A DNA stretch of 32,589 nucleotides from Candidatus Poribacteria bacterium (lineage in GTDB: Bacteria > Poribacteria > WGA-4E > WGA-3G), in NCBI GenBank assembly GCA_003635195.1, contig PYIY01000193.1:33058-65646 (forward strand), in the 5' to 3' direction. The notes beneath the pieces were generated by a model. The model had not been told where the DNA came from, did not search any database, and worked only from the letters and a program-made list of their open reading frames with translations. Below, in pieces: positions 23,743 through 32,259 of this stretch (the stretch's first letter is position 1; each line of letters starts with the position of its first letter). Position numbers and translations under genes: made by a program.

Positions 23743-24942
23743 ATGGCTATTTCTAAGGGTTACGATACAACTTTAGCAGAAACTGACAATCGAGACGTAA
23801 CGCCACTTCAACAGAGAGAGACACACAAAAGGGTGGTTGTCGCAGGCGGCGGAACAGGAGGGCATATCTATCCGGCGATCGGCATCGCGCAGGCGTTGCA
23901 GCGCATGGATACCACAGTAAATATTATGTTCATCGGTGGGGCAGACAGATTGGAATCCACACTGGTTCCTCAGCACGGTTTTCGCTTTCTACCTATCTCA
24001 GTCGCAGGTTTTCCACGCCGTTTAACTTTACAATGGTTTCCTGTTATCTGGAAGGTTTTGCGTGGGCTCACCCAATCCTTACGGTATATGAAGGAACTAA
24101 AACCGGATGTTGTCGTAGGGACAGGCGGATATGTTTCGGGCCCAGTGCTTTTAGCAGCACTTCTTCGCAAGATCCCGATAGCCATTCAAGAACAGAATGC
24201 TTCTGCTGGCTTAACGAACAGCGTCTTGGCACGGTGGGCAAAGGCTGTCTATCTTGCCATGGAATCAACCCGCGAAGGCAATACGTTTCGACACACTAAG
24301 CATGTAGAGGTGACCGGAAACCCGATCCGTCCCGCAATTACCGCATTTCCGAAACGAGAGGAAACTTATCAAAAATTTGGATTGTCGCCAGATCGGAAAA
24401 CAATCTTTGTGATGGGTGGAAGTCAGGGGGCTCGTGCTATTAATGAAGCCATTGTTGCTGCGCTGCCACATTTGGTCGGATTTGCCGATCAGATCCAGAT
24501 TGTCCATCAAACTGGCGGAGTTGAGGCGGAGGCGGTCCAAACCGAGTATGAAAGGATTCTTTCATCACATAAGGAATTCCTACACTGTGTGCGTCCCTTC
24601 TTCAATGCCGTTGAGGAAGTCTACAGTATCACAAACATTATGGTGTGCAGAGCAGGAGGGATGACCGTTGCTGAAATTACTGCCTGTGGTATTCCGGCAA
24701 TTTTCATACCTTTACCTTCACAGACGGGAAATGATCAGGTCCTGAACGCGCAGAGTGCTGCCGAAAAAGGTGCTGCCATTGTGCTGGAGCAGGGTAAATT
24801 TACAGTAGATGTGCTTGTTGAAACCCTTATCAATACACTATTAAACCGGAGCAGGTATGAACAGATGGTAACCGCCAGTCGAGCACTCGGCAAGCCACAC
24901 GCCAGTGATGACATTGCCAAATCTATTCTCTCGTACACTTAA
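23743..24942 (+). CDS. murG: UDP-GlcNAc:undecaprenyl-PP-MurNAc-pentapeptide GlcNAc transferase MurG
   Basis: A 399-residue peripheral membrane glycosyltransferase (GT28) that turns lipid I into lipid II. RVVVAGGGTGGHIYPAIGIA (GGGTGGHIYPA) marks the acceptor domain, VGTGGYVSGPVLLAA follows, then EQNASAGLTN, VTGNPIRP, MGGSQGARAINE, and VCRAGGMTVAEITACGIPAIFIPLP of the donor domain. I chose ATG 23743 (MAISKGYD). The frame is open up to a TTG at 23698 that lacks a ribosome site. Even so about 27 residues precede the conserved core, more than in E. coli MurG. The gap to ftsW is under 50 bases. Confidence 0.94.
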   Translation: MAISKGYDTTLAETDNRDVTPLQQRETHKRVVVAGGGTGGHIYPAIGIAQALQRMDTTVNIMFIGGADRLESTLVPQHGFRFLPISVAGFPRRLTLQWFPVIWKVLRGLTQSLRYMKELKPDVVVGTGGYVSGPVLLAALLRKIPIAIQEQNASAGLTNSVLARWAKAVYLAMESTREGNTFRHTKHVEVTGNPIRPAITAFPKREETYQKFGLSPDRKTIFVMGGSQGARAINEAIVAALPHLVGFADQIQIVHQTGGVEAEAVQTEYERILSSHKEFLHCVRPFFNAVEEVYSITNIMVCRAGGMTVAEITACGIPAIFIPLPSQTGNDQVLNAQSAAEKGAAIVLEQGKFTVDVLVETLINTLLNRSRYEQMVTASRALGKPHASDDIAKSILSYT

Positions 24943-24948
24943 TTCGCA

Positions 24949-24976
24949 TTGTAATAAATCATTTGCTGTGTAATAT
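24949..24976 (+). promoter_or_regulatory. Possible internal promoter before murC
   Basis: TTGTAA (24949-24954), 16 bases, TAATAT (24971-24976) in the AT-rich gap between murG and murC. Each hexamer matches four of six consensus bases. It would serve murC, ftsQ and ftsA. Confidence 0.2.
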
Positions 24977-25020
24977 ACTTATCTTCAATACAAGCCTTGA
25001 ATTGGGGCAAAAGAGATAAA

Positions 25021-26388
25021 ATGTTTGGAAAGACACGACATATCCATATTATCGGTATTGGGGGCGCAGGTTTAAGTGGTATCACTGAAATTCTGCTGGA
25101 TCTTGGGTTTCATGTGACAGGTTCAGATATTCAGAAATCATATACGACAGAGCACTTGCGCGAGCGCGGCGCTACCATCTACTATGAACATGCCGCATCC
25201 CATATACAAGGTGCCGATGTTATCGTTATCTCGCCCGCTATTCCAACTGACAATTTGGAGCTTCGCGCTGCACAGACACAGAAAATCCCGATCGTTAGAG
25301 GGGCGGAGATGCTGAATGAAATCACCCGAATGCGTTATAGCGTTGCTGTCAGCGGCACTCACGGAAAAACAACCACAACTGCTATGACGGCTACAGTCCT
25401 CAGCAGTCTTGATCCGACAGTCGTTGTAGGTGGGAAACTCATGAACGGCAGCCACGCTCGAAGCGGTGAAGGTGATGTAATGGTAATTGAAGCAGACGAA
25501 GCGTACGGCTCTATTGAGATGTTTTATCCTACTGTTGCCGTTGTCACATCCGTTGATGCGGATCACCTGGATTATTACAATAGCGTTGATGAGATTGGAG
25601 AAACTTTTCTTAAATTCATTAATAAAGTGCCATTCTATGGTGCAGCGGTTCTCTGTTTGGATGCAGAGAATATCCAGAAATTCATCCCACGGATCAAGAA
25701 GCGTTATATTACCTATGGCCTTGAGACAAGTGCGGATTTGATTGCTGAAAGTATTACCGTAGAAGGCCCGACATCCCGCTATCGCGTTCGTAAAAACGGA
25801 CATCTGTACGGTGAAGTCCACCTGAAAATGCCGGGTCGCCATAATATTTCCAACTCCTTAGCAGCGATCGCTGTTGGTCTGGAACTTGATATCCCGTTTG
25901 ATCGCATCCGAGAGAGTCTGGAGTCGTTTCAAGGTGTGCATCGCCGTTTTGAAATCCTTGGAGAAGCAAATAATATTATTGTTGTTGACGATTATGCCCA
26001 CAATCCAGCGAAGTTGAAAGCAGCACTGAGTGGTGCGCGCGACGGTTACAAACGTCGTATCGTCGCGGTTTTCCAACCACACCGATACCAGCGTGTTAGA
26101 GATTTAGCAGACGAATTCTCTCGATCTTTCTACCAAGCGGACATCCTTATTGTCACCTCAATTTATAGTGCCGGCGAGGCACCTATTGAAAACGTCACCG
26201 CTGAAAAACTTGCACAATCCATACAGGCACACGGACATCGAAACGTTCTTTATGTCCCAGAGACAGTCGAAATTGCCGATGTCCTGATGAAGATAACCGA
26301 GCCTGAGGATATTGTGATTACGTTAGGAGCGGGGGACATTAGCAAGGTAGGGCGCGAATTCTTAAGTAGACTTCAAGCAGCAAATTAA
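25021..26388 (+). CDS. murC: UDP-MurNAc:L-alanine ligase MurC
   Basis: A 455-residue cytoplasmic ligase for the first amino acid of the stem peptide. IHIIGIGGAGLSGITEIL is the N-terminal UDP-MurNAc Rossmann loop. VISPAIP follows, then SGTHGKTTTTAM with the ATP loop at 112-118 (GTHGKTT, the MurC and Mpl form), EADEAYGS, DADHLDYY, GRHNISNSLAAIA, and VVDDYAHNPAKL with FQPHRYQRVRDL near the end, all MurC marks. ATG 25021 is preferred over an in-frame TTG at 24997; AAGAG lies before it. murB, which often follows murC, is absent; ftsQ comes next after 107 bases. Confidence 0.95.
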   Translation: MFGKTRHIHIIGIGGAGLSGITEILLDLGFHVTGSDIQKSYTTEHLRERGATIYYEHAASHIQGADVIVISPAIPTDNLELRAAQTQKIPIVRGAEMLNEITRMRYSVAVSGTHGKTTTTAMTATVLSSLDPTVVVGGKLMNGSHARSGEGDVMVIEADEAYGSIEMFYPTVAVVTSVDADHLDYYNSVDEIGETFLKFINKVPFYGAAVLCLDAENIQKFIPRIKKRYITYGLETSADLIAESITVEGPTSRYRVRKNGHLYGEVHLKMPGRHNISNSLAAIAVGLELDIPFDRIRESLESFQGVHRRFEILGEANNIIVVDDYAHNPAKLKAALSGARDGYKRRIVAVFQPHRYQRVRDLADEFSRSFYQADILIVTSIYSAGEAPIENVTAEKLAQSIQAHGHRNVLYVPETVEIADVLMKITEPEDIVITLGAGDISKVGREFLSRLQAAN

Positions 26389-26495
26389 TTGAGATTATCT
26401 TCTTTTGTGCACTGGGTTTTCCGCCTTTAAGATTTACCCAAAACATCACGGTGCCAACACACTCTTGCGATGGAAGATAAGCGGAGGGTTCATTC

Positions 26496-27392
26496 TTGCG
26501 CAGAAAACGTGATGGATATATACGGCAGATTTCAATGCCTGCACAGCGACTCGGGAAGCGTGCTAATAACAAGATTTATTTCCTACGGCGTGTCGTTTTC
26601 GCCGTTGCCATTGTGTTAACTTTAGCGTTCATTGGCAAGATAGTACTCAGTTTTTTTGGGGCTGAATATGTTTCTCTTGAACTTTCTGGAAACATATACT
26701 ATACTGATGTACAAATTTATGATGCCCTGGGCAAGCAGCTGCAAAATATCGTCACAGACTCTGAAGAACAAACATCTATCTATCTGAAGAAGAAACTGAG
26801 TTATATTAAAGATGCCCATGTTACCAAACATGTGATGAAACGGATGTTGACTATCGAAATTACCGAGCGTGAACCCTTTGCACTTTTGCGAGTTGATTCC
26901 ACTGCAAAAGCCTCCATTGATCGGAAGAGCTCGTTTTTCTTGGTAGATAGTGAGGGACATGTGTTAAAACATATAGATAAAGGAGATGGTAATCTACAAA
27001 TATCTGATCAGTTCGGAGAGGTGGTATTACTTAGGGCAGTGAGTGATGAGTTGCCGAAAGTTGGTGCTGCTGTCCGGATGTCCGAAGTTGCGTTGGGATT
27101 GGAAATCCTAAAAACCGCCTTGCTTCAGGAACGAAACCTCGCAACACAGATAGAAAGTATCGACGCAAGCGATTCCCAGAAGATAAAACTCCAACTTGAT
27201 ACTTTTCCTGTGTCTGTCTGGCTTGCTGCGGATGCGATTGAATCGGGACTCCATCATATCGCTCTGTTTTTACAACAGCACAAAACCCAAGTGCTCCAAC
27301 GTATCCGGGAGAATTCGGTAGAAACACAGCCGTACTTGGATGCAAGATTTCAAGATACCATCTACTTAGGAGGATTAGCAAAAATCGAATAG
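26496..27392 (+). CDS. ftsQ: Cell-division protein FtsQ (POTRA domain)
   Basis: A 298-residue bitopic protein linking cytoplasmic and periplasmic parts of the divisome. It has a basic cytoplasmic tail (1-30), one membrane helix (about 31-53, VVFAVAIVLTLAFIGKIVLSFF), then a POTRA domain (about 58-125) with VSLELSGNIYYTDVQIYDAL and LSYIKDAHVTKHVMKRMLTIEITEREPFA (key words LSYIKDAHV, ITEREP). The C-terminal beta domain starts near FFLVDSEGHVL. The start is TTG: GGAGGG (26483-26488) stands seven bases before it, and an in-frame TAA at 26478 excludes anything further upstream. The family call rests on topology, POTRA pattern and the place before ftsA. Confidence 0.87.
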   Translation: MRRKRDGYIRQISMPAQRLGKRANNKIYFLRRVVFAVAIVLTLAFIGKIVLSFFGAEYVSLELSGNIYYTDVQIYDALGKQLQNIVTDSEEQTSIYLKKKLSYIKDAHVTKHVMKRMLTIEITEREPFALLRVDSTAKASIDRKSSFFLVDSEGHVLKHIDKGDGNLQISDQFGEVVLLRAVSDELPKVGAAVRMSEVALGLEILKTALLQERNLATQIESIDASDSQKIKLQLDTFPVSVWLAADAIESGLHHIALFLQQHKTQVLQRIRENSVETQPYLDARFQDTIYLGGLAKIE

Positions 27393-27394
27393 TG

Positions 27395-27433
27395 CCTATT
27401 TTGTAGACACCGATAGGTATATAAAGTCCTATC
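27395..27433 (+). promoter_or_regulatory. Mutually exclusive hairpins in the ftsQ-ftsA gap
   Basis: Three words alternate: CCTAT (27395-27399), GATAGG (27412-27417) and CCTATC (27428-27433). The middle one can pair with either neighbour, with loops of 13 or 10 bases. This is the layout of a simple attenuator or a stability element at an operon boundary. A very strong ribosome site (GGGAGGTGA) follows at 27475-27482. Confidence 0.3.
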
Positions 27434-27492
27434 CCTGTTCATCATTTTTTATGTCTAAGATGTTCATGGGAAAGGGAGGTGAAAACAATTAA

Positions 27493-28719
27493 ATGCCAAA
27501 ACAAAATATTATTGCCGGTCTTGATATTGGTTCAAGCAAAATCTCAGTAGTTGTCGGAAATACGTTGCACGGTAGCACTCAGAAAATCGGGGTGATTGGT
27601 GTTGGTCATGCACCGGCCGAGGGCCTTCGAGCAGGTGTTGTCGTTGATATTAACCAAACGGCGGAGGCTATCCGTAAAGCGATCGCTAATGCAGAATTAA
27701 TGGCAGGCGTGAAAATAGACTCTGTCTGTGTCGGTATTTCTGGCGAACATATCATTGGACAAACGTCCCACGGGGTTGTTTCTGTTGCGAACAACGAAAT
27801 CTCACACGACGATGTGGACCGAGCGATGCTCGCAGCGAAAGCTATTTCTATTCCTGCTGACCGAGAGATATTACATGTAATCCAGCAGAATTTCGTCGTT
27901 GACGCTCAGGACCGTATCAGAGAACCGGTTGGAATGTCTGGGGCGCGTCTTGAAGCTTACGCTTACATTATCACAGGGGGTACAACGGCTATTCAGAATT
28001 TGCTCAATAGCATTGAAAAGGCAGGCGTGCCTATAGTAGAAACCCTTGTCGCCGCCCCTCTGGCTGCAACGCAGGCAGTCGTTTCAAGGGATGAACGTGA
28101 AGTTGGCATTGCCTTGGTTGACATCGGGGACGGAACAACCGAGATCATTGTATATAAAGAGGATTCTATTCAACATACAGCAGTCGTCCCCGTCGGCGGG
28201 CAGCACGTTACCAACGACATCGCTCAATACTTAAAAGTCACCCTTCCAGAAGCAGAGGAGCTAAAACTACACCGAGGCTGCGCTTGGACGGAATTAGTCG
28301 ACCCAGATGAAGTCAGATCTATTCCGGTCACCAGTGAATCTACGCCACCGCGTTTCATTGACCGAGTTGAGCTTGCACAAATTATTGAGTACCGCATGGC
28401 GGAAATTTTAGAAGTGATCGGTTATGAATTGGGTGATATCCCGCTTCCGGGTGGGCTTGTCCTCACCGGTGGTACTGCCCTTATGGACGGTCTTCAAGAA
28501 TTTGCTGAAGCCGTGCTTCAGCTGCGTGTCCAGATAGGTTATCCACGGGGTCTGCAAGGCTTAACCGACCGAGTAAATCACCCGATGTATGCAACGGGTA
28601 TCGGACTTGCCCTTTACGGTGAATCTTTACGGCGGCAAGAGCAGGAGCACAATGCACGTTATCGCGATGGTGGTGTCGGAAATTTTCTGCAACGCATCAA
28701 AGAATGGTTCGGATATTAG
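27493..28719 (+). CDS. ftsA: Cell-division protein FtsA
   Basis: A 408-residue actin-like ATPase that tethers FtsZ to the membrane. IAGLDIGSSKISVVVG (about 7-22) is the phosphate-1 loop. The SHS2/1C insertion follows (about 85-165). LVDIGDGTTEIIVYKEDSI (about 206-224, DIGDGTTE) is phosphate-2, and LVLTGGTALMDGLQEFAEAVL is the adenosine motif. The last residues NFLQRIKEWFGY form the amphipathic membrane-targeting helix. The ribosome site AAAGGGAGGTGA is near perfect, with a spacer of about 11 bases. Its neighbours ftsQ and ftsZ are in classical order. Confidence 0.96.
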   Translation: MPKQNIIAGLDIGSSKISVVVGNTLHGSTQKIGVIGVGHAPAEGLRAGVVVDINQTAEAIRKAIANAELMAGVKIDSVCVGISGEHIIGQTSHGVVSVANNEISHDDVDRAMLAAKAISIPADREILHVIQQNFVVDAQDRIREPVGMSGARLEAYAYIITGGTTAIQNLLNSIEKAGVPIVETLVAAPLAATQAVVSRDEREVGIALVDIGDGTTEIIVYKEDSIQHTAVVPVGGQHVTNDIAQYLKVTLPEAEELKLHRGCAWTELVDPDEVRSIPVTSESTPPRFIDRVELAQIIEYRMAEILEVIGYELGDIPLPGGLVLTGGTALMDGLQEFAEAVLQLRVQIGYPRGLQGLTDRVNHPMYATGIGLALYGESLRRQEQEHNARYRDGGVGNFLQRIKEWFGY

Positions 28720-28774
28720 GGTTATTTCCTTAATTGTAAAGTAAGTCCCATCTACGTAAGAGTTGCAGGAATAC

Positions 28775-28803
28775 TTGACTTAACTTTTCTAATAGCGTAT
28801 AAT
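28775..28803 (+). promoter_or_regulatory. Near-consensus sigma-70 promoter of ftsZ
   Basis: TTGACT (28775-28780), a 17-base spacer, TATAAT (28798-28803): five of six and six of six consensus bases with ideal spacing. Start of transcription is expected near 28810, giving a leader of about 115 bases. This is the best promoter in the window and lets ftsZ be made independently of the long upstream operon. Confidence 0.75.
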
Positions 28804-28844
28804 TTTTTAATGTGAAAAAGCGAATTAACAAAAGTTAGGATGGA

Positions 28845-28915
28845 ACCTCGGTCCGGGGATTGAGGTCACAACGATAGGAGGAATTAGGTTGCTGTGTCTT
28901 CATTATAGTAACTGA
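28845..28915 (+). promoter_or_regulatory. ftsZ leader: hairpin and possible 8-codon leader ORF
   Basis: A hairpin ACCTC/GAGGT (28845-28849 with 28862-28866) is followed by the strongest ribosome site of the leader, AGGAGG (28876-28881). Seven bases after it stands TTG (28889), which opens a frame of eight codons (MLCLHYSN) closed by TGA at 28913-28915, eight bases before the ftsZ ATG. The ftsZ ATG itself has no good Shine-Dalgarno, and a TAA at 28909 bars an upstream in-frame start. Translation by coupling or re-initiation from the small ORF is possible. Confidence 0.4.
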
Positions 28916-28923
28916 AAGCCGAC

Positions 28924-30237
28924 ATGATAGAATTTGAACAAGAGGAATTTGAAAATTTACGCGCCAAAATTAAAGTCATTGGTGTTGGTGGAGCTGGTGG
29001 TAACGCAGTGAAACGTATGATTGACGCAGGGATTACTGGCATCGAGTTTTATGCCGTCAACACCGATCAACAGGCACTACTGAGCTGCCGCGGGGCTATG
29101 CAAATCCCAATCGGCCTTAATACTACCGAGGGTTTGGGATCCGGTGCCGACCCCGAGATTGGTAAAAGAGCTGCTGAAGAGGATAGGGAACAACTGGAAA
29201 TGATCGTCGAAAATGCGAACATGGTCTTCATCACTGCAGGTATGGGTGGTGGAACCGGTACAGGTGCCGCGCCGATCATTGCAGCACAGGCAAAAGAACG
29301 CGGCGCCCTTACAATCGCGGTTGTGACACGTCCCTTTGACTTTGAAGGGCAACGCCGCGCCTCAGTCGCTGAGGAAGGACTTGCCGAACTCCGTGAAGCA
29401 GCCGATTCCGTAATCGTTGTCCCAAACCAGCGCCTTATTGACGCAATGGACAGGAAATTGCCAATTCGAGAGGCATTCCGCATGGGAGATGAAATCCTCC
29501 TCCATGGGGTAAAAAGCATCTCTGATATTGTTACAGAGTCCGGCGAAATCAATGTTGATTTTGCTGACGTTGAATCCATTATGCGAGGGGCAGGAAGCGC
29601 ATTGATGGGCATGGGGCAAGCTGCCGGTGATAACCGCGCACCTTTCGCAGCCGAGCGGGCTATCAATTCTCAGCTCCTTGAACAAACCAACATCGCTGGT
29701 GCTATCGGTATGATTGTCAACATCACAGCACCTCCCGATTTCATGATGCACGAGCTTGATGATGCCATGCAGGTTATTAAGGATACCGCGCCCGACGCAC
29801 AAATTATCTTTGGTCTCGTTTACAAAGATGAAGTGGAACTCGATGATGAAGTTCTTGTCACTGTTATCGCAACAGGGTTTGATGCTGAAGCAGGATACCC
29901 ACTCGGGACCGAGACAGCAGGTAGTGGAAGCGCACCCGCACAATATGATGACGCAGATGTTTATCAACGGCAGCCCTCAGCTTTATCCGAACAGCGTATG
30001 GCACGGGCAAGCAGAACCCGACCGGGTGGTAGAGTGTCATCTGGTAGGTCTGCTATGCCGACGCGCAGACAGAGAGCAGAAGCAGAACCACCCGTAGAGC
30101 AAGAGCAAACTCCAGAAGGTGGAGAAGCAGGCCGGAAACCTGCCCGAAGAAGGAATCAAGGCGCACAGCAGCGGGATACAGATTGGGAAATCCCAGCTTT
30201 TTTACGCGTGCAAAAAAGAAACCGGAACGATAAATAG
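28924..30237 (+). CDS. ftsZ: Cell-division GTPase FtsZ
   Basis: A 437-residue tubulin-like GTPase that forms the Z-ring. KVIGVGGAGGNAVKRM (about 17-32) binds nucleotide. The tubulin signature GGGTGTGAAP is at 108-117. The synergy loop NVDFADV at 210-216 carries the Asp residues for GTP hydrolysis. The core ends near residue 325. A flexible linker of about 95 residues follows, rich in Glu, Arg, Gln and Pro. The conserved C-terminal peptide DWEIPAFLR (420-428), which binds FtsA and other partners, ends in basic residues QKRNRNDK. It is the last dcw gene and has its own promoter. Confidence 0.97.
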   Translation: MIEFEQEEFENLRAKIKVIGVGGAGGNAVKRMIDAGITGIEFYAVNTDQQALLSCRGAMQIPIGLNTTEGLGSGADPEIGKRAAEEDREQLEMIVENANMVFITAGMGGGTGTGAAPIIAAQAKERGALTIAVVTRPFDFEGQRRASVAEEGLAELREAADSVIVVPNQRLIDAMDRKLPIREAFRMGDEILLHGVKSISDIVTESGEINVDFADVESIMRGAGSALMGMGQAAGDNRAPFAAERAINSQLLEQTNIAGAIGMIVNITAPPDFMMHELDDAMQVIKDTAPDAQIIFGLVYKDEVELDDEVLVTVIATGFDAEAGYPLGTETAGSGSAPAQYDDADVYQRQPSALSEQRMARASRTRPGGRVSSGRSAMPTRRQRAEAEPPVEQEQTPEGGEAGRKPARRRNQGAQQRDTDWEIPAFLRVQKRNRNDK

Positions 30238-30324
30238 ATATGAGGGCTCTATTGTCTCCTATCCGGGCAACCTTCTAAAAATCAGTTAGATCTCTTGATT
30301 AGGTTCCTTAACTATGGTTAAAGT

Positions 30325-30351
30325 TACATTGCGTCTTGATAACACAATGTA
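30325..30351. repeat. Inverted repeat after ftsZ
   Basis: TACATTG (30325-30331) and CAATGTA (30345-30351), 13-base loop, about 90 bases after the ftsZ stop. No T-tract follows, so a terminator role is doubtful. Confidence 0.3.
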
Positions 30352-30375
30352 GCGTGTATCGCTTTCACATTTTGC

Positions 30376-30440
30376 TTGTAGACGCGCTTTCAAAGCGTGT
30401 CCTGTTGCTTTTATTTTGTAGATACGCTTTTTGAGCGTCC
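30376..30440. repeat. Two degenerate copies of a palindromic element
   Basis: Unit 1 (30376-30402) and unit 2 (30416-30440) both begin TTGTAGA and carry CGCTTT....AGCGT cores. Unit 1 is a palindrome of about 10 bp per arm (GACGCGCTTT/AAAGCGTGTC, one G-T pair), and unit 2 a weaker ACGCT/AGCGT hairpin. The 40-base period and shared flanks indicate an old duplication or two insertions of a REP-like unit between ftsZ and the radical SAM gene. The downstream ribosome site starts only 12 bases after unit 2. Confidence 0.5.
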
Positions 30441-30461
30441 CTTATTATACCTGAGGAAACA

Positions 30462-32186
30462 GTGGACTTACGTCAGCACTACCAACACTTGCGTAGCGAG
30501 GAACACGGTACGCATCATAATTTCCGAAAACCTAACAGATTCGCTCTTGTCTATCCGAGTACGTATGAGCTTGGAATGTCAAGTCTCGGCGTTCAGGTTA
30601 TCTATGCCACTCTCAACGGTCGAAAGGACACCGCTTGCGAGCGCGTTTTTGTGCCTGAGACGAGTTACATCCAGAAGCTTGTCACCCAGAAGAAACCGCT
30701 TTTCTCGTTTGAGACGCAAACAGCACTAAATCAATTTGACATCATCGGATTTTCTGTCTCTTTTGAATCGGATTATGTGAACATTCCGCGCACATTAAAA
30801 CTTGCAAATATCCCGCCACTCGCCGAGGACCGTACAGAATGGGATCCGCTTGTCATCGCTGGCGGTATCAATATCTCCTACAATCCCGAACCGATTGCTG
30901 ATTTCGTTGATGTCTTCGTTGTTGGCGAAGCTGAACTTGTGGTCCATCAACTCATGGCCCACTTTGATGCGTGGAAACAGTCTGGTGCACCGAGGCGTGA
31001 GCTACTCGAAACATTAGCGACCGTTCCCGGACTTTATGTGCCAAGTTTCTATGACGTGACTTATCACGATGATGGGACTATTGAGGCGGTTACGCCAAAA
31101 CCGGGCGCAGCATCACAAATTCGCGCGGGCGCTGTTCCGCAACTTGATGATGTTGAAACTTGCACGCACATCCACACACCCAACACTGAATTCGCGAATG
31201 CACATCTCATAGAGATTGTGCGCGGGTGTGGTAGGCAGTGCCGTTTCTGTGTCGCCGATTATGCACGCCGATGGCCGAGGCGGCGTTCTGTGGAAAGCAC
31301 GCTTGCACTCGCAGAACGCGCACGCGGTATTACAGATAGGATCGGGCTCGTTGGAGCCTCTATTTCTGACCATCCACAAATTGATGAGATCGCCTCAGGT
31401 CTCGTTGCGCGTGGGTTCCGTATCTCTTGTGCCTCACTCCGCGCTGAAACTGTCCGTGCCCCGTTGCTCGATGCACTCGCAGATAGCGAACAAGGCACTA
31501 TCACTATTGCCCCAGAGGTTGCCACTGAAGAACTTCAAAAAGTTGTCAATAAAGCGATTCCTCGCGAGCAGCTTTATCACGTCTTTGAGGAAGCCTTGAA
31601 GCGTGATATTCTCAACCTGCGTCTCTATTTCCTCATCGGTGTTCCGCACGAAACGCCAGCAGATGTTGAAGCCATTGTCGATATGGCAAAAGAGATGCGC
31701 ACCATACTTCTCCCACATGCCAAACGAACAGGGAGAATAGCCCGTATCAGTTTTACCATTTCACCGATGGTACCGAAACCGCATACGCCTTTTCAGTGGG
31801 TAGCCATGGAACCCCCAAAAACCATCTCCAGAAAACTTGATTTTCTGAAACGCGAAATTAACCGACTCGGTAGCATAAAAGTTGGGTCCGCAAGTGCCAG
31901 ACTTGCACACCAAGAAGCAGTCTTCGCACGCGGCGATCGACGGCTTGGACAGGTTATTCTTGAACTTGCAAACGGTATATCATGGAACCAAGCCTTCCGT
32001 ATGCACGGGTTAATGCCACATTTTTACGCGACACGCCAACGTCCACTGCATGAAGTCAACCCGTGGGACCATCTTGATCTAAATGTTAAACCCCAATTCT
32101 TACAACTTGAGTTCAATAAGCACGAAAAAGGTTTTATGACCAGCGAGTGTGATACGACCGTCTGTAAAAAATGTGGTGCCTGCTAA
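30462..32186 (+). CDS. B12-binding-type radical SAM protein
   Basis: A 574-residue protein like the uncharacterised TIGR03960-type radical SAM family. The N-terminal part (about 25-190) has a cobalamin-binding-like Rossmann layout: ALVYPSTYELGMSSLGVQ, IIGFSVSFESDYVN, LVIAGGINISYNPEPIADF, VVGEAE. The radical SAM barrel carries the iron-sulfur motif CGRQCRFC (Cys256, 260, 263). GTITIAPEVATEELQKVVNK and LRLYFLIGVPHETP follow. The C-terminus adds CX4CX2CX2C (Cys563, 568, 571, 574) as its very last residues, a possible second cluster. The start is GTG with GAGGA four bases before it. No DUF2344 domain gene follows at once. The reaction is unknown; tRNA/rRNA or lipid modification are both possible. 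Confidence 0.85.
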   Translation: MDLRQHYQHLRSEEHGTHHNFRKPNRFALVYPSTYELGMSSLGVQVIYATLNGRKDTACERVFVPETSYIQKLVTQKKPLFSFETQTALNQFDIIGFSVSFESDYVNIPRTLKLANIPPLAEDRTEWDPLVIAGGINISYNPEPIADFVDVFVVGEAELVVHQLMAHFDAWKQSGAPRRELLETLATVPGLYVPSFYDVTYHDDGTIEAVTPKPGAASQIRAGAVPQLDDVETCTHIHTPNTEFANAHLIEIVRGCGRQCRFCVADYARRWPRRRSVESTLALAERARGITDRIGLVGASISDHPQIDEIASGLVARGFRISCASLRAETVRAPLLDALADSEQGTITIAPEVATEELQKVVNKAIPREQLYHVFEEALKRDILNLRLYFLIGVPHETPADVEAIVDMAKEMRTILLPHAKRTGRIARISFTISPMVPKPHTPFQWVAMEPPKTISRKLDFLKREINRLGSIKVGSASARLAHQEAVFARGDRRLGQVILELANGISWNQAFRMHGLMPHFYATRQRPLHEVNPWDHLDLNVKPQFLQLEFNKHEKGFMTSECDTTVCKKCGAC

Positions 32187-32259
32187 ATTGCTTCTCCCTT
32201 GAACTAACCATGTAATTGCGCGGTCGTCCAAATTTAAGTTAGTTTTTCTCTTAATGTCC

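Noticed and set aside
25138..25842. Minus-strand frame of 234 codons within murC
   Set aside because: Antisense shadow of murC, no start signal, no domain pattern.
29067..29666. Minus-strand frame of 199 codons within ftsZ
   Set aside because: Antisense shadow of ftsZ; composition reflects the complement of GTPase codons.
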